A stretch of 64,000 bases of DNA from Chelonoidis abingdonii (GCF_003597395.2 NC_133773.1:121829080-121893079), one strand, 5' to 3'. Shown: positions 34,730-47,930, counted from the stretch's first letter. The notes: generated from the sequence alone by a model not told the origin. Translations and numbers: made by a program.

Positions 34730-36540
34730 TCATAGAATCATAGAATATCGGGGTTGGAAGGGACCTCAGGAGGTCATCTTGTCCAAACCCCTGCTCAAAG
34801 CAGGACCAATCCCCAACTAAATCATCTCAGCCAGGGCTTCGTCAAGCCTGGCCTTAAAAACCTCCCTAGGTAACCCATTCCAGTGCTTCACCACAGTCCT
34901 AGTGAAATAATGTTTCCTAATATCCAACCTAAACCTTCCCCACTGCAACTTACGACCGTTACTCCTTGCTCTGTCATCTTCTACCACTGAGAACAGTCTA
35001 GATCCATCCTCTTTGGAACCCTTTTCAGGTAGTTGAAAGCAGCTATCAAATCCCCCCTCATTCTTCTCTTCTGCAGACTAAACAATCCCAGTTCCCTCAG
35101 CCTCTCCTCATAAACCATGTGCTCCAGCCCCCTAATAATTTTTGTGGCCCTCCGCAGGACTCTTTCCAGTTTTTCCACATCCTTCTTGTAGTGTGGAGCC
35201 CAAAACTGGACACAATACTCCAGATGAGGCCTCACCAGTGCAGAATAGAGACAAATAATCACGTCTCTCAATCTGCTGGCAATGCCCCTACATATACAGC
35301 CTTAAATGCCGTTAGCCTTCTTGGCAACAAGGGCACACTGTCGACTCATATCCAGCTTCTCATCCACTGTAACCCCTATGTCCTTTTCTGCAGAACTGCT
35401 GCCTAGCCAGTTGATCCCTAGTCTGTAGCAGTGCATGGGATTCTTCCATCCTAAGTGCAGGATTCTGCACTTTTCCTTGTTGAACCTCATCAGATTTCTT
35501 TTGGCCCAATCCTCTAATTTGTCTAGGTCCCTCTGTACCCTATCTCTGCCCTCCAGTATATCTACCACTCCTTCCAGTTTAGTGTCATCTGCAAACTTGC
35601 TGAGAGTGCAGTCCACGCCATCCTCCCATCATTAATGAAGATATTGAACAAACCCGGCCCCAGGACCGAACCTTGAGGCACTCCGCTTGATACCGGCTGC
35701 CAACTAGACATGGAGCCATTGATCACTACCCGTTGAGTCCAACAATCTAGCCAGCTTTCTATCCACTTTATAGTCTATTCATCACACTTCTTTAACTTGC
35801 CAGCAAGAATACTGTGGGAGACCGTATCAAAAGCTTTGCTAAAGTCAAAGAATAACACGGCCACTGCTTTCCCCTCATCCACAGAGCCAGCTATCTCATC
35901 ATAGAAGGCAGTTAGGTTAATCAGGCATGACTTTCCCTTAGTGAATCTATGCTGACTGTTCCTGATCACTTTCCTTTCCTCTAAGTGCATCAGAATTGAT
36001 TCCTTGAGGACCTGCTCCATGATTTTTCCAGTGACTGAGGTGAGGCTGACTGGCCTGTAGTTCTCCGAATCATCTTTCTTCCCTTTTTTAAAGATGGGCA
36101 CTACATTATCCTTTTTCCAGTCATCCAGCACCTCCTCTGATCGCCATGAGTTTTCAAAGATAATGGCCAATGGCTCTGCAATCACATCCACTAACTCCTT
36201 TAGCACCCTTGGATGCAGCATATCTGGCCCTATGAACTTGTGCTTGTCCAGCTTTTCTAAATAGTTCTGAACCTGTTCTTTCTCCACAGAGGGTTGGTCA
36301 CCTCCTTCGCATGCTGTGCTGCCCAGTGCAGTAGTCTGAGAGGCAAAAGACTACTGTTTGTGAAGACAGAGGCAAAAAAAGCATTGAGTACATTAGCTTT
36401 TTCCACATCCTCTGTCACTAGGTTGTCTCCCTCATTCAGTAAGGGACCCACACTTTCCTTGATTTTCTTCTTGTTGCTAACGTACCTGAAGAAATTCTTC
36501 TTGTTACTCTTAACATCTCTTGACATGAAAAACGCAGCTT
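34730..36540 (-). mobile_element. 5'-truncated CR1 LINE with RT remnants
   Basis: The 3' end is at the left (ATCATAGAATCATAGAAT, the CR1 terminal octamer-type repeat in antisense). Reading leftwards on the minus strand, pieces of one RT appear in order. 36257-36526 is the upstream part ([14 protein letters not shown]), 35775-36287 holds NYRPVSLTSVTGKIMEQV and FFDFSKAFDTVSH (motif A region), 35302-35616 holds FADDTKL (catalytic motif C), and 34981-35271 is the C-terminal part ([18 protein letters not shown]). Frames change between pieces, so it is inactive. The endonuclease part is missing. CR1 moves by target-primed reverse transcription, and 5' truncation is typical. Confidence 0.9.
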
Positions 36541-36849
36541 TTCTAAACTACAAGGTACCAGTATCCCCAGACCAGATACCTGAGGGGCATCGGGCATACA
36601 CAGATATATCAAAGGAGCCTATAAGGGGAACCCAATCCTGTGAAGTGCAGAGTGCCTTTGTTGTATTGAAGTTGATGGGAGAGGAAGGTGCTCGCCAGAA
36701 CCTTTCAGGAGCCACTCAGCACCATGCAAGACTGGGCCTTGCTCAGCAGGCTGTTGGTAGAAAGATATCACTGTCTAGTGCCTGATCTTTCTCCCATTTA
36801 AGTCAATGGCAAGACTCCCAGTGTCTTTAATGTGTCCTTTAGCAACATT

Positions 36850-37193
36850 TTATCAGGTTACATTTCACATCTCCTTTTCTTGCCCACAGGCTCGGGGTTT
36901 AACTGATCGCCATATTTGGGGTCGGGAAGGAATTTTCCTCCGGGGCAGATTGGCAGGGGCCCTGGAGGTTTTTCGCCTTTCTCTGCAGCGTGGGGCATGG
37001 GTCACTTCCTGGAGGATTCTTTGCACCTTAAGGTCTTTAAACCACGATTTGAAGACTTCAATACCTCAGAGATAGGTTAGGGGTTTGTTACAGGAGTGGT
37101 GGGTGAGATTCTGTGGCCTGCACTGTGCAGGAGGTCAGACTAGGTGACCATAATGGTCTCTTCTGACCTTAAGTCTATGAATCTATGATTCTT
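36850..37193 (+). mobile_element. CR1-type LINE 3' end
   Basis: GCCATATTTGGGGTCGGGAAGG, GGAATTTTCCTCCGGGGCAG, GAGATTCTGTGGCCTGCACTG and GGTCAGACTAGGTGACCATAATG end in CTATGAATCTATGATT. This is the standard reptile CR1 3' untranslated region on the plus strand, tail to head with the minus-strand CR1 to its left. Confidence 0.8.
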
Positions 37194-40100
37194 TAAAATA
37201 AGGAATTCCCATCCTTAGTTTCACTTGATTTTTTGTTCCACAAACATTTTTTGTTGCAATTTCAGTGTAGATTTACTATCCCTATCACATTTCACACTCC
37301 ATTGACTTCGGTGAAGTTGTATCTGCGTTGATAAGCAATGTGTGGACCTGTGACTCCAAATGCAAAGTCAAACTCAGTTTTCTTAGAAAACCAAACCTTA
37401 AACTGTGCTAGCTGAACTGTTGCCTTTAAAGATAGTTCTCCAAAATGAAATGTGCATTGGACATGCTGATTTGAGAGAAGAGTCAAATCACAAAATGGGC
37501 CAGGTTCACTGCAGCCTACTGCAGACCCTGCTGAAGGGCTCTGCTGTTGGAAAGTCCACCACAAGAGGGACTCCAATGATGCAAGATGCCCGACTAGTTA
37601 GTGCAGTCTCTAAAGTGGGTACGTTGGCTAGGGAGGTGATATGAGGGCAGCCAGAACATTAACTGGTTCAGCTCATTCCCTAGGCAGCATTCATCAGTGG
37701 GGCTTTTGTAGAGAGGAGATTGAGTTTGACCTGTGCTTGCAGAAATCAGAGGGAGAGCAAATTCTTTGGGTGAATCTCCCTCTGCAATATAGTGAGCCAG
37801 GCTGGTTCACAGAGGTACTATTTACACGTAGTTTGCCAACACAAGTGAATCTGGCCTGATATGTATAACTTGGCTAAATCTCAGCCAAAGCGGGTGGAGG
37901 GTGGATGTGGTAAAATGTTTGAAGGGTGAAAACACTGTAAGGAAGAGATGGAGCTGTTCAGGGTGGCTCTGGGCACTGCCATCTAATTAGGAGTAATGGA
38001 ATGAAATTGAGAGTAAGACAATTCAGGATGACTGTTAGGAAAACGACTATTCACTTGAACTGTGGCTTTAATCTAGTCACATCTGGTTACAACTTACTTA
38101 CAAGTTTTCTCTGTTTTATGGAGGGATTTAGTCCAGTACACTACGTGAGCATTAAATTCACTGAGAAAAAAAAAAAGAAATCTTAGGTCTGCTCTGTCTA
38201 CACTACAGCTAGACTGCACAAGGGTGGAGAGAATGATTCATAGTATGAGGGGAAAATATAGACATAAATGGTCATGGTTATGGGGATACCATTAGCTTTT
38301 GTCCCCAGCATACATTTTAACTGTGCTGTGACTGGGTTGTGTAGATGAGTCCTTAGTATAGCTTAAATGCAAAAACCCAGAATTACACAAATACAGCAAT
38401 CTGCATCTGGGTTATAGTGCATCATTAATATTGCAAATACTTTACTTATTTGGTGCTGATACTGCATGTGCTGATCATCCTCCAGTGAGGTATTGATACC
38501 CAATGAACTTAAGGAATGCAGGATTAGACTCTGTGGGATTTTGTTCTTGTGCAGGTTTAAACCCTGAACCTGCAAACATGAAGATGCTTAATTTTAAGCA
38601 TGTGAATAAACCCACTGACATCAATGGGGCTAGTCACATGCTTAAAATTAAGCATGTGCTCAAGAGTTTTGCTGAGTAGGGGCCTGTGCACAAAACAGGT
38701 CCTTTATTTTTCTTTATTAGTATTATAAAATCATTATTTAACATATTCCATAATTCATAATCTGATAGCGACAGGCACTCTATCAAATGCTGCGTTGCTA
38801 CTTAGTGATTGTTTGATTGAAGTAATGAAGTCCAGAGGCCACATGCAGCATGCAAGACATCCAGACAGGTCTTTGATAGTATGTTTTCAAAAATCAGTGG
38901 CTGTCTGAACCAGTATATAAAAAACTTGAATGAATCCAACTTATTCTCCCACTGATAGAGGACCACTAACACCCAGTAACTGCAGCTAAGAGATGGAGAA
39001 CATAGAAAAGGAAGATATTGTATGGGAGGGGTGAAGAATAAACAGAGGAGACAAAAAAATTCTGCATTAAGTGAGCCGTAACAAAGTATCTTCAGTAATA
39101 CTTTTCTGTTGACAACAGAGACCCCATGAGTGCATTTCCCGCCCCCCCCTTCCAAAACAGAAGATTTGTGTGTTTTGCAATGCAGTTTTATGCTGCTTGA
39201 AACTATAAGAGCACTGCTGGAAAATTGGAAGAACAATGATTTATTCCTTGGCTGAAAGCTAAACAAGGGAAAACACATAAACACTGCACCGTAGGCACAA
39301 AGGATGATTATTTTTGCCACACGAAACCGTTTTTAAAAAGTAATTTTTGACAGGACTGTGTAGGTATTTTAGGTTTTATAAAAATAGCTGTCAAAGAAAG
39401 GTTTGTCAGCAACTGCTATCTCTGCTCTGCCATTCACAGCTTGTTTATGATTTTTCCTGAAAAAATGGGAGTATTTGTTTATTGATGGATGAATTTATAT
39501 GATTATAGTAGACGCAAATCACAAAAATATAATAGAGACAAATCCATGGTCTAATTTAAGTTACTTTTTTGATCAATTTGTCCTGCAAATAAATAAAATT
39601 CCACATACATATATATAATATAGAGAGAGAATAAATGCATTGCTTTTCCAGATACCAGGCTCTGCATTTCCGATGATATCATAGTAATTTGTATGGGATT
39701 TTAAAGAGCATCTTGGCACTAAAATATTTAAAAGTTGCCTTCTGTTTCCTTGACATTTTTTATAATTTAGATGCTGCAAATCCAGATTCTCCAGGCACTC
39801 TCATAAGACATAGTTCTAAGCAAATTTTGTTGTTGTTGGTATTTCTAATATTCTTTTACCCCAACTCCCAGTTCTGTCTCATGTAAGCTAATGTGCAGCC
39901 TCACCAGTGAGGATGGAGAAATGTAGTCCCAACAACCGGTCTCTTTACATCTCTTTCTTAAGGGCTTGTTTTATTTCCAAAACACAAACTCAGTGCCATG
40001 CCTAGCCACAAGCAGGTGCTCTAGCAGTGAGTCCACTCTTCTACAGTCTTCTAGATGTTATTGCAATATAAATAAATAATAATTAATAGAGGATTTAGCT

Positions 40101-40728
40101 ACAGGGCTCCCATTGAAATTAACAGGAGTTATGTGGCTATATCCCCTAGCTGGCTTTGAAAATCTCATTAGGCATACACAGTAATTGTATAATACAGTAC
40201 AGATATTATTGCCACCATTTCCCTATTATACAGAGTCACAAACCTTTTATCGCTGTGAGTTTTTTATATATAAAACATGTATATTTATGTTGTTTGTTTA
40301 ATAATATGAAACACTTTGAAAAGCTGATTTGATTGCTGTAAAAATTGCTTGCCTTACAGAAATCCCTTGTATGTATCCAGAGTTTCTGTGTGTGTCAGTA
40401 CCAGCTTTTTCCATAACCACATCCCCCTTTGTCTTAACCATGGCCGTCTCTGAAAAGGTGAAAGAAAGGAATCCAGTCTTCATGTCCTTTCAGTCCTTGG
40501 CCTCTCTTGAGCTGGAGACTGAGGGAACTAGTTAGTGGCAAGTACAATGGTGCAGACATGAACATCAGCTGCATTCAAATGCCATAGGGAAGGACATAGG
40601 GAGATGGGAATTGCCTGAGCAATCGACTCCAGTTGGCTTTGAAATCCTCTTGATTACATTCCATAGTTGTTTTTTTTCCAGTTTATTATGGGAAATCTCA
40701 GTGACTGAGAAGGTTAAGGATCTTGATT
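37193..40728. other. Non-coding stretch with a small palindromic MITE
   Basis: At 38584-38668, AGATGCTTAATTTTAAGCATG and CATGCTTAAAATTAAGCATG face each other (same type as 21880-22012). A weak TIR-like pair lies near 38190 and 38340. No gene recognised. Confidence 0.5.
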
Positions 40729-40736
40729 CTCTAGAA

Positions 40737-40851
40737 CACTGGTGGGAGTTGCAGGCAGCCATGCAAATGTAAACAAATAGTCTGGCGACCCACCACCAGA
40801 TTACCCTGATGGGCTGCGTGTGGCACACAGATGGCAGGTTGCCCACCACTG
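40737..40851. mobile_element. hAT MITE, 115 bp, with target duplication
   Basis: CACTGGTGGGAGTTGCAGG faces CAGGTTGCCCACCACTG. CTCTAGAA is present on both sides (40729-40736 and 40852-40859), a perfect 8-bp duplication. Confidence 0.75.
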
Positions 40852-41096
40852 CTCTAGAACCTGGATGTTCTCATCTATTTTCTTATCTGCTGTTCATGGT
40901 GGTGCAGAGACACACAGTTTTCACTGCTCCCATTAATCTAAGGGGACTATCACGCAGTGAGAAGTAGGGCAGTAAGCCAGCTAAGAAGATAGTTATACTA
41001 AATGTTTATACATATTAATATTTTCACTAAAGCCAGTTTTCCCGTGCAGAGACTTGGGTTTTTCTATGTATACTGAGCTTTTATCTTTGGAGGATT

Positions 41097-41265
41097 TTAC
41101 AAACACTGACTAACCTTCAATATCCTTGAGAGGTAGAAAGTAGTATGGTCCTTATTTTCAGATGGGAAAAATGAGGTAGAATAGTTAAATGATTTGTCCA
41201 AGGCAAGGGAGAGTTAGTGTCAGAGTAACAATTAGAAACCAGTAGTTCCTGGCTCCCTGTCCAAT
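41097..41265 (-). mobile_element. MIR-like SINE
   Basis: CCTTGAGAGGTAG, TTTTCAGATGGGAAAAATGAGG, TTGTCCAAGGCAAG and CAGTAGTTCCTGGCTCCC follow antisense MIR order. Confidence 0.5.
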
Positions 41266-41601
41266 AATTGAGAGACCACACCTGAGACCTGAGGTTGGAA
41301 TTCATGTTGTAATTCCACAGGAGATAGGTCAGTGTTTTCCTTAGACACACTCCATAGTAATTATAAATGTGCTAAAAATTGTGGGTGACTGAGTTTTTCT
41401 TCCTCCCCACATTGACCTAAATACTTCATTGTGACATGAAGTAAATTACAGTTAAAAGCTTTGGTAGATGAGAGAGTTGGTGTTGAGGCCTAGAATGGGA
41501 AGATAACATAAACACAACGTAAAAAATTACCCAAGCAGGCATAACCTTCCACTAAGTCACTTTGTTGTGTTTTCCATGAGTGGCTGAATTATTGCCTAAT
41601 C

Positions 41602-42068
41602 CAGAGGTAGGCAAACTATGGACCATGGGCCACATCTGGCCCATAGGACCATCCTTTCTGGCCCTTGAGGTCCTGGCCGGGGAGACTAGACCCCAGCCCC
41701 TTCCCTGCTGTCCCCCCTCTCCTCACAGCCTCAGCACGTCGCGCTGCCAGTGCTCAGTGGCCCACTGCTCCTGCCAGGCAGCGCGGCTGCGAGCTGCTGC
41801 CGCTCTGAGCAGCATGGTAAGGGGGCAGGGAGCAGAGGGGGTCTGGGTAAAGGGCAGGGAGTCCTGGGGGGCAGTCAGGGGACAGGGAGCAGGGGGGGTT
41901 GGATGGGTTGGAGGTTCTGAGGGGGGCAGTCAGGGAGTGGGAAGTGGGATGGTTTGGATAGGGGGTGGGGGCCAGGCTATTTGGGGAGGGACAGCCTTCC
42001 CTACCCAGTCCTCCATACAATTTCAGAACCCCAATGTGGCCTTTGGGCCAAAAAGTTTGCCCACCCCG
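41602..42068. mobile_element. hAT element with target duplication, G-rich body
   Basis: Starts CAGAGGTAGGCAAACTATGG and ends GCAAAC-inverse (GTTTGCCCACCCCG). GCCTAATC flanks both ends perfectly (41594-41601 and 42069-42076). The middle (about 41820-41990) is a run of G-rich GGGGCAGTCAGGG-like units on the plus strand. Confidence 0.85.
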
Positions 42069-42187
42069 GCCTAATCTCTACAATTCTGAGAACGGGTCCC
42101 AGTTGCAATGATTCAAATAAGCATTTTACCACAACCTGTTACTGATCCCAGTTTGCAAGAGTCACAGAGTTTTGTCTGGAAAAATAA

Positions 42188-42375
42188 CTTCTTCGAGTGC
42201 TTGCTCATATCGATTCCAATTAGGTGTGTGCGCTCGTCGGAAGATTCTTACCCTAGCAACACTCGGTGGGTCAGCTGGGCACCCCCTGGAGTGGTGCCAC
42301 TATGGCGCTGGATATATACCCCTGCTGACCCCACGGCCCTTCAGTTCCTTCTTACCGCCTGTGTCGGTCGTTGGA
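42188..42375 (+). repeat. Left inverted terminal repeat of DIRS element
   Basis: Begins CTTCTTCGAGTGCTTGCTCA and includes TTCCAATTAGGTGTG, GTCGGAAGATT, GGCGCTGGATATATA and GGCCCTTCAGTTCCTTCTT. All recur inverted in the right repeat. Confidence 0.9.
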
Positions 42376-42549
42376 ACAGTGGAATGCAGCTTAGCTGACC
42401 TTCCACCTCCCTAGGTACTCGTAGTTCTCTCATTATTCTTGTGTATTTAGTTGAAATTTCTATACTTGCAGTTAGTTTTATTAGTTCTATAATATAGTTA
42501 GTGTATATAGTTAAGAGCGGTTCGGGGATTAGCCCCTTCCCCGCACCCG

Positions 42550-44927
42550 GTGCTGAGGGCCATGCCTGGTTCACCGGGTTTCAAACCGTGCTCGGCATGT
42601 CACAAGCCGATGCCAACAAGAGATCCTCACGACTCCTACCTTAAATGCCTCGGGGACTCCCACCTAGCCGATAAGTGCCGGATCTGCAAGGTCTTCAAGC
42701 TGAGGACGAAGAAGGAGCGAGACTTTTGTCTCAAACAGCTCCTGATGGAGGCAGCTCTTACTCCTCCGCCCTCGGCACCGAGCGCTGGTCAATCCGCTGG
42801 AAGAAGCGCTTCTTCGGCACCGGATCGCACCGGTACCGCTAAGGCCTCTCGGCACTGACCATCTCCGGCACCAGTGTCTGCTCAGCACCGTTCTCTCTCC
42901 CCAAGGTGAAGAGGCATAAGACGTCCGCTGCTTCCGTGCCATCTGCACCACAGCCAGAGCACCCGGCTAGCTCGGACCTCCTGGCACCTACACCTGCTGC
43001 GGCACCGACATCGTTGGCACTGTTGATTCCGGTCCCACAAGGGCCGTCGAGTCCGGTGCCTCAAAGCTCCTTGCTGAGAACTATGGTTGAGCTCACTATT
43101 CCCTCCAAGCCGGAGACGTTTTCCACGGCGAGGGATCTGATCGCAATGACAGAGTCTGCGCTGCCTCAACCCCTGGCACTGTCGGTGCGGGTCATACAAT
43201 CTGTGGGCAAGGCTGCCTTGATGAGACTACCCTCTCTCAGCACCGCAGAGTGGCACCGCTCACGATCATGATCCCGCCAGCATTCCAGGTCCTGTCGCTG
43301 ATCCCGGTCCCAACGCCGCTCGCAGTCCCAGCACCAATCCCCTTCTCGGCACCGGTCGCACTCGCGGCACCGATCAGCATCCCGTTCGCTGGCCCGGTAC
43401 TCTCGCCACCAATCCAGCTCCTGGCACCGCTTCAGGCACTGTGACTTTCATAGCCACTCCAGATGCCGAGCTTCGAGATCCCGGTTGACCTCCCGGCACC
43501 GCTCCGGTTGTAGGTCCCGAACTCGTTCTCGGTACCTGTATGGCTCCCGGTACCGTTCCCTGGTGCCACACAGAGAAAGATCAATCAGAGAGGGAGACTC
43601 TTCCCAGGGTTTTTCAGCCCCTCCGTGGCCATCCCGACATGCATCGGTGTCGTCTCATGTGGACAGTTCCTATGCACAGGACCGTGACTCCGATGTGCCC
43701 GCCAGAATCTTCCAGGAGACCCAGGCCCAAGATCAAGGCCCCCATCAGTGGTCATTCTGGATGCCTTGGGCGTGTCATCAGGCCCAAGGTGTACCTCTGG
43801 TCCCATCTCACTCTGCCCCATCGGAGCACTGGGTGCCAGAGGCGACTATCAGCCTCCCCCCTTCTACCAGTACGGAGGAAGCGCCAGTTCAGCCACCAGA
43901 CTCCCAGATCCCACAGGAGCCGGAGGGCATCCAAGAGCATGAGGCCACACAGGACCCGCTTGTCCCTGGTCTTTCCTCTTCCTTCTCTCTCACCGGTGAG
44001 GCGGTGGCGGGGACATCCTCCACGGGCCCTCCTCCAATTGACCTGAGGGCCCATCAGGACCTCCTGAGACGTGTGGCACTCAATATGAATCTCCAGGTGG
44101 AGGAGGTCCCGGAGATAGAGGACCCGGTGGTGGATATTCTGTTGGCTGACGTCCCCACAAGAGTGACCTTACCATTTATCTGAACGATCCAGGCCAATGC
44201 TGATACCATCTGGCAGTCTCCAGCCTCCATTCAACCCGCTGTCAGGGGAGTTGAGCACAAGTACATGGTGCCCTCCAAGGGGTAAGAGTACCTGTACGTC
44301 CATCCTGCTCCCTGCTCCCTTGTCGTACAGTCTGTCAATGAGAGGGAACGTCATGGCCAGCAAGCTCCGGCTCCAAAATCAAAGGAGGCTAGGCGCATGG
44401 ACTTACTGGGCCGTAAGATACGCTCTGCAGGGGCCCTCCAACTCCGGGTGGCAAACCAACAAGCCCTGCTTAACCGCTACAACTACAACACCTGGGCGGC
44501 AGTGGCCAAGTTTACAGAGTTAGTCTCTCAGGACTCCCGTCAGGAGTTTGTGGCCCTCTTGGAGGAAGGGAAAAAAGTGGCGAGAACTTCCCTCCAGGCC
44601 TCATTGGATGCAGCTGACTCTGCAGCCAGGACTCTGGCATCCGGAGTTGCCATGAGACGCATTTCATGGCTTCAAGTCTCAGGCCTCCCGTCGGAACTGC
44701 AACATATGATACAGGACCTGCCCTTTGATGGTAGAGGCCTGTTTTCTGAAAAGACGGACCCTAGGCTGCAAAGCCTGAAGGACAACAGGGTCATTATGCA
44801 CTCTCTCGGCATGCACACGCTGGTGACTCAGCGCTGGCCTTTCCGCCCCCAGCCTCACTGCCTTTACCCTCTGCCTAGACAGAGGCAGGACTTTGGCAGA
44901 AGGCATGGTAGAGCTGATCATAGATGA
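42550..44927 (+). pseudogene. DIRS Gag-like protein (broken)
   Basis: The first open piece (42550-42858) starts MPGSPGFKPCSACHKPMPTR and has CSAC ... CLGDSH ... CRIC, a cysteine/histidine-rich zinc-ribbon-like N-terminus typical of DIRS Gag. The middle (42906-44183) is low-complexity, rich in Ser, Pro and Arg and in repeated CGGCACCG-type DNA. The C-terminal part (44397-44927) with LLGRKI, NYNTWAAV and FVALLEEGKKVARTSLQASL is the conserved helical region. The coding frame changes after 42858, and stops interrupt it near 43445 and 44184. The C-terminus overlaps the start of the RT region, as in related elements. Confidence 0.75.
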
Positions 44928-45065
44928 CAGTCAGGACCCCAAGGGGGCCAAAATCAGGGTCCCACCAAACCACCCACGGGGCCAAAGCCAAACTTTTGAA
45001 GGTGCGCGTGAAGATGGTGTACCAGTTACTTTCCAGGATTCTTTCCCTCCTTTTTCCTCTCTTCA

Positions 45066-46874
45066 GATCATTGTGTCCTACGCACGGTGGAACTTGGGTA
45101 CCACCTCCAGTTTATTTTGCCCCCTCCCTTCCACCCCTCATCCTCGTCCCTCTTCAGGGACCCCTCTCACGAGCAATTCCTCTAACAAGAGGTGCGGACA
45201 CTCCTTGCCATGGGAGCCATAGAGGACGAAAGGGGCAAGGGGTTCTACTCCCGCTATTTCCTAATCCCCAAGGCAAAGGGAGGTCTTAGACCTATCCTAG
45301 ACCTGCGAGAACTCAACAAGTTCCAGATAAAGTTGAAGTTCCGCATGGTATCCCTGGGGACCATCATCCCATCCTTGGATCCCGGAGACTGGTATGCCGC
45401 CCTCGACATAAAGGACGCATATTTTCACATCGCCATTTATCCTCCACACAGGCGGTACCTCCGGTTTGTAGCCAACCATCAGCATTTCCAGTTTACGGTC
45501 CTACCGTTTGGCCTCTCTACAGCCCCAAGAGTATTCACAAAGTGCATAGCTGTAGTCGCCGCCTCCCTCCGCCGCAGTCGGATACATGTTTTTCCGTATC
45601 TGGATGACTGGCTCATCCGAGGGACCTCTGAGACACAAGTCACCCATCATGTGGGCATCGTCAAGGACCTATTCATACGTCTAAGCCTGATGATCAATAC
45701 AGAGAAATCCACTCTGGTTCCCACACAGAGGATAGACTTCATTGGGGCCATCCTGGACTCCAATCTCGCCAGAGCCTGCTTACCACAGCCTCAGTTTCAG
45801 GCGATGGTAACAATTATCCGAGGCCTGCAGAAATTTCCGACGACTTTGGCTCGCACTTGTCTCGGTCTCCTGGGTCACATGGCTGCCTGCACGTTCATGA
45901 CCAAACACGCCAGGTTACACCTGCGTTCCCTCCAATCTTGGCTCAACTTGGTATACCACCCGGGCAGAGACGCCACAGACATTACAGTCACCATTTCCCC
46001 AAGCACCCTAAGCTCCCTCGACTGGTGGCTGATACCCTCCCTGGTGTGTTCAGGGATGCCATTCCATCCGCCTCAGCCTTCTACGTCCCTGACGACGGAC
46101 GCGTCATCTCTCGGCTGGGGTGCTCACCTTGGACATCTTTGCACTCAAGGCCTTTGGTCATCTCATGAGCTGGCCTTGCATATCAATGTCCGAGAGCTGA
46201 GAGCAGTCTGCCTTGCGTGCCAGGCATTTCAACAGCATTTGCAAGGCTGTTGTGTCTCAGTGTTCACAGACAACGCAATGGCCATGTATTACATAAACAA
46301 GCAGGGAGGGACATGGTCCTCCCTGCTTTGTCAGGAAGCCATCCAACTCTGGGACTTTTGTATAGCCCACTCGATAGATCTGGTAGCGTCCTTTCTCCTA
46401 GGGGTTCGGAACACTCTGGCGGATTGACTCAGCAGATCATTCCTGTCCCACGAGTGGTCGATTCGTCCGGACGTTATTCATTCTGTTTTCTGGAAGTGGG
46501 GATTTCCCCACATAGACCTCTTCGCTTCCCGTGAGAACAGGAAATGCCAGATGTTCTGCTCCTTCCAAGGTCTCTCCCCAGGTTCAGTCTCGGACGCTTT
46601 CCTGATGCCGTGGACAAGCCAACTGCTTTACGCCTTTCCACCATTCCCGCTGGTTCACAGGGTCCTGCTAAAGCTCTGCAGGGATGAAGCTCGCTTGATC
46701 ATGATCACTCGAGTGTGGCCCAGGCAGCACTGGTACACCATGTTGCTCGACCTGTCGATAGCCAACCCAATTATCCTGTCTCTTCGCCCAGACCTCATAA
46801 CTCAGGACCACGGCAGACTTCACCACCCAGACCTGCAGTCTCTTCACCTCACGGCATGGCTGCTGCGTGATTAA
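45066..46874 (+). pseudogene. DIRS RT / RNase H / methyltransferase-like ORF
   Basis: One frame carries the whole region apart from two point stops: TAA at 45183-45185 and TGA just after NTLAD near 46427. From 45192 the order is GFYSRYFLIPKAKGGLRPIL, ALDIKDAYFHI (RT motif A), LPFGLSTAPRVF, FPYLDDWLIRG (catalytic YLDD intact), then RNase H with TTDASSLGWG, HINVRELRAV and VFTDNAMAMYYINKQ. After the TGA, HIDLFASRENRKCQMFCS and PWTSQLLYAFPPFP (46500-46650) correspond to the adenine-methyltransferase-like segment described for DIRS elements. Both stops are explained by single C-to-T changes (CAA to TAA, CGA to TGA), typical of methyl-CpG decay or ageing. It would copy the element's RNA into DNA. 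Confidence 0.85.
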
Positions 46875-46918
46875 GCCAGTCAGAGTTACGTTGCTCTGCC
46901 TCAGTACAACAAGTACTC

Positions 46919-47930
46919 TTGGGTAGCAGGAAACCTTCCACTCAGTCAACGTATCTGGCCAAGTGGAAGCGTTTCTCCTGCTGGTGCGTATCGCAGAATG
47001 TTACTCCCACCGAGGTCTCGATCCCCACCATTTTGGACTACCTCTGGTCTCTCAAACAGCAGGGCCTAGCGGTATCATCATTGAGGGTACACTTGGCGGC
47101 CATCTCTACCTTCCACCCAGGGGAAAGTGGCCGCTCTGTGTTCTCGCATCCTATGGTTTCTAGGTTCCTCAAGGGCTTAGAGCGCCTATACCCCCAAGTA
47201 CGCCGCCCCTCCCCTACCTGGGACCTCAACCTGGTTCTAACCAGATTTATATCTGCCCCATTCGAGCCGTTAGCAACCTGCTCGCTACTATACCTGTCCT
47301 GGAAGACAGCTTTCCTTGTAGCCATTATATCGGCCAGACGAGTCTCCAAGCTTCGGGCTCTCACAGTGGACCCACTGTATACCGTGTTTCACAAGGACAA
47401 GGTGCAGTTGCGACCACACCTGGCGTTCCTCCCTAAGGTGGTATCGGCCTTTCATGTCAACCAGGATATCTTCCTTCCGGTCTTCTTCCCGAAGCCACAC
47501 TCATCACGATGGGAGTAACAATTGCACTCCCCAGACGTCAATAGAGCGCTCACATTTTATACTGAGCGGACAAAACCCTTTCGTAAAACGCCCCAACTCT
47601 TCGTTGCTGTGGCAGACCAAATGAAGGGCCTACCGGTCTCCTCCCAGAGGATCTGATCTTGGGTGACGGTGTGCATCCGTACTTGTTATGACTTGGCTCA
47701 TGATCCCTCAAGCCACCTCACTGCTCATTCTACCAGAGCTCAGGCTTCATTGTCCGCCTTCGTGGCTCATGTGCCCATCCAGGAGAAATTCGCGCAGCTA
47801 CCCGGTTCTCGGTCCACATCTTTGCCTCTCATTATGCTCTGGTTCAACAGTCCAGAGATGATGCAGCCTTTGGCTCAGCAGTTTTGCATTCTGCAACATC
47901 TTACTCCGACCTCATTGCTTAGGTAAGGCT
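46919..47930 (+). pseudogene. DIRS tyrosine recombinase (broken)
   Basis: The open piece 46919-47518 starts near STQSTYLAKWKRFSCWC (core-binding helix region) and includes AIISARRVSKLRAL, holding the first catalytic arginine. In the same frame, after stops at about 47516 and 47654, HSTRAQASL gives the H-x-x-R box (from 47726). The nucleophile region SHYALVQQS lies in another frame (tyrosine codon 47833-47835), so a frameshift separates it from H-x-x-R. The enzyme would insert circular cDNA by strand exchange. It is inactive as written. Confidence 0.8.

Noticed and set aside
41580..42074. 164-residue open frame
   Set aside because: It coincides with an hAT element and a G-rich repeat; low-complexity composition explains it.
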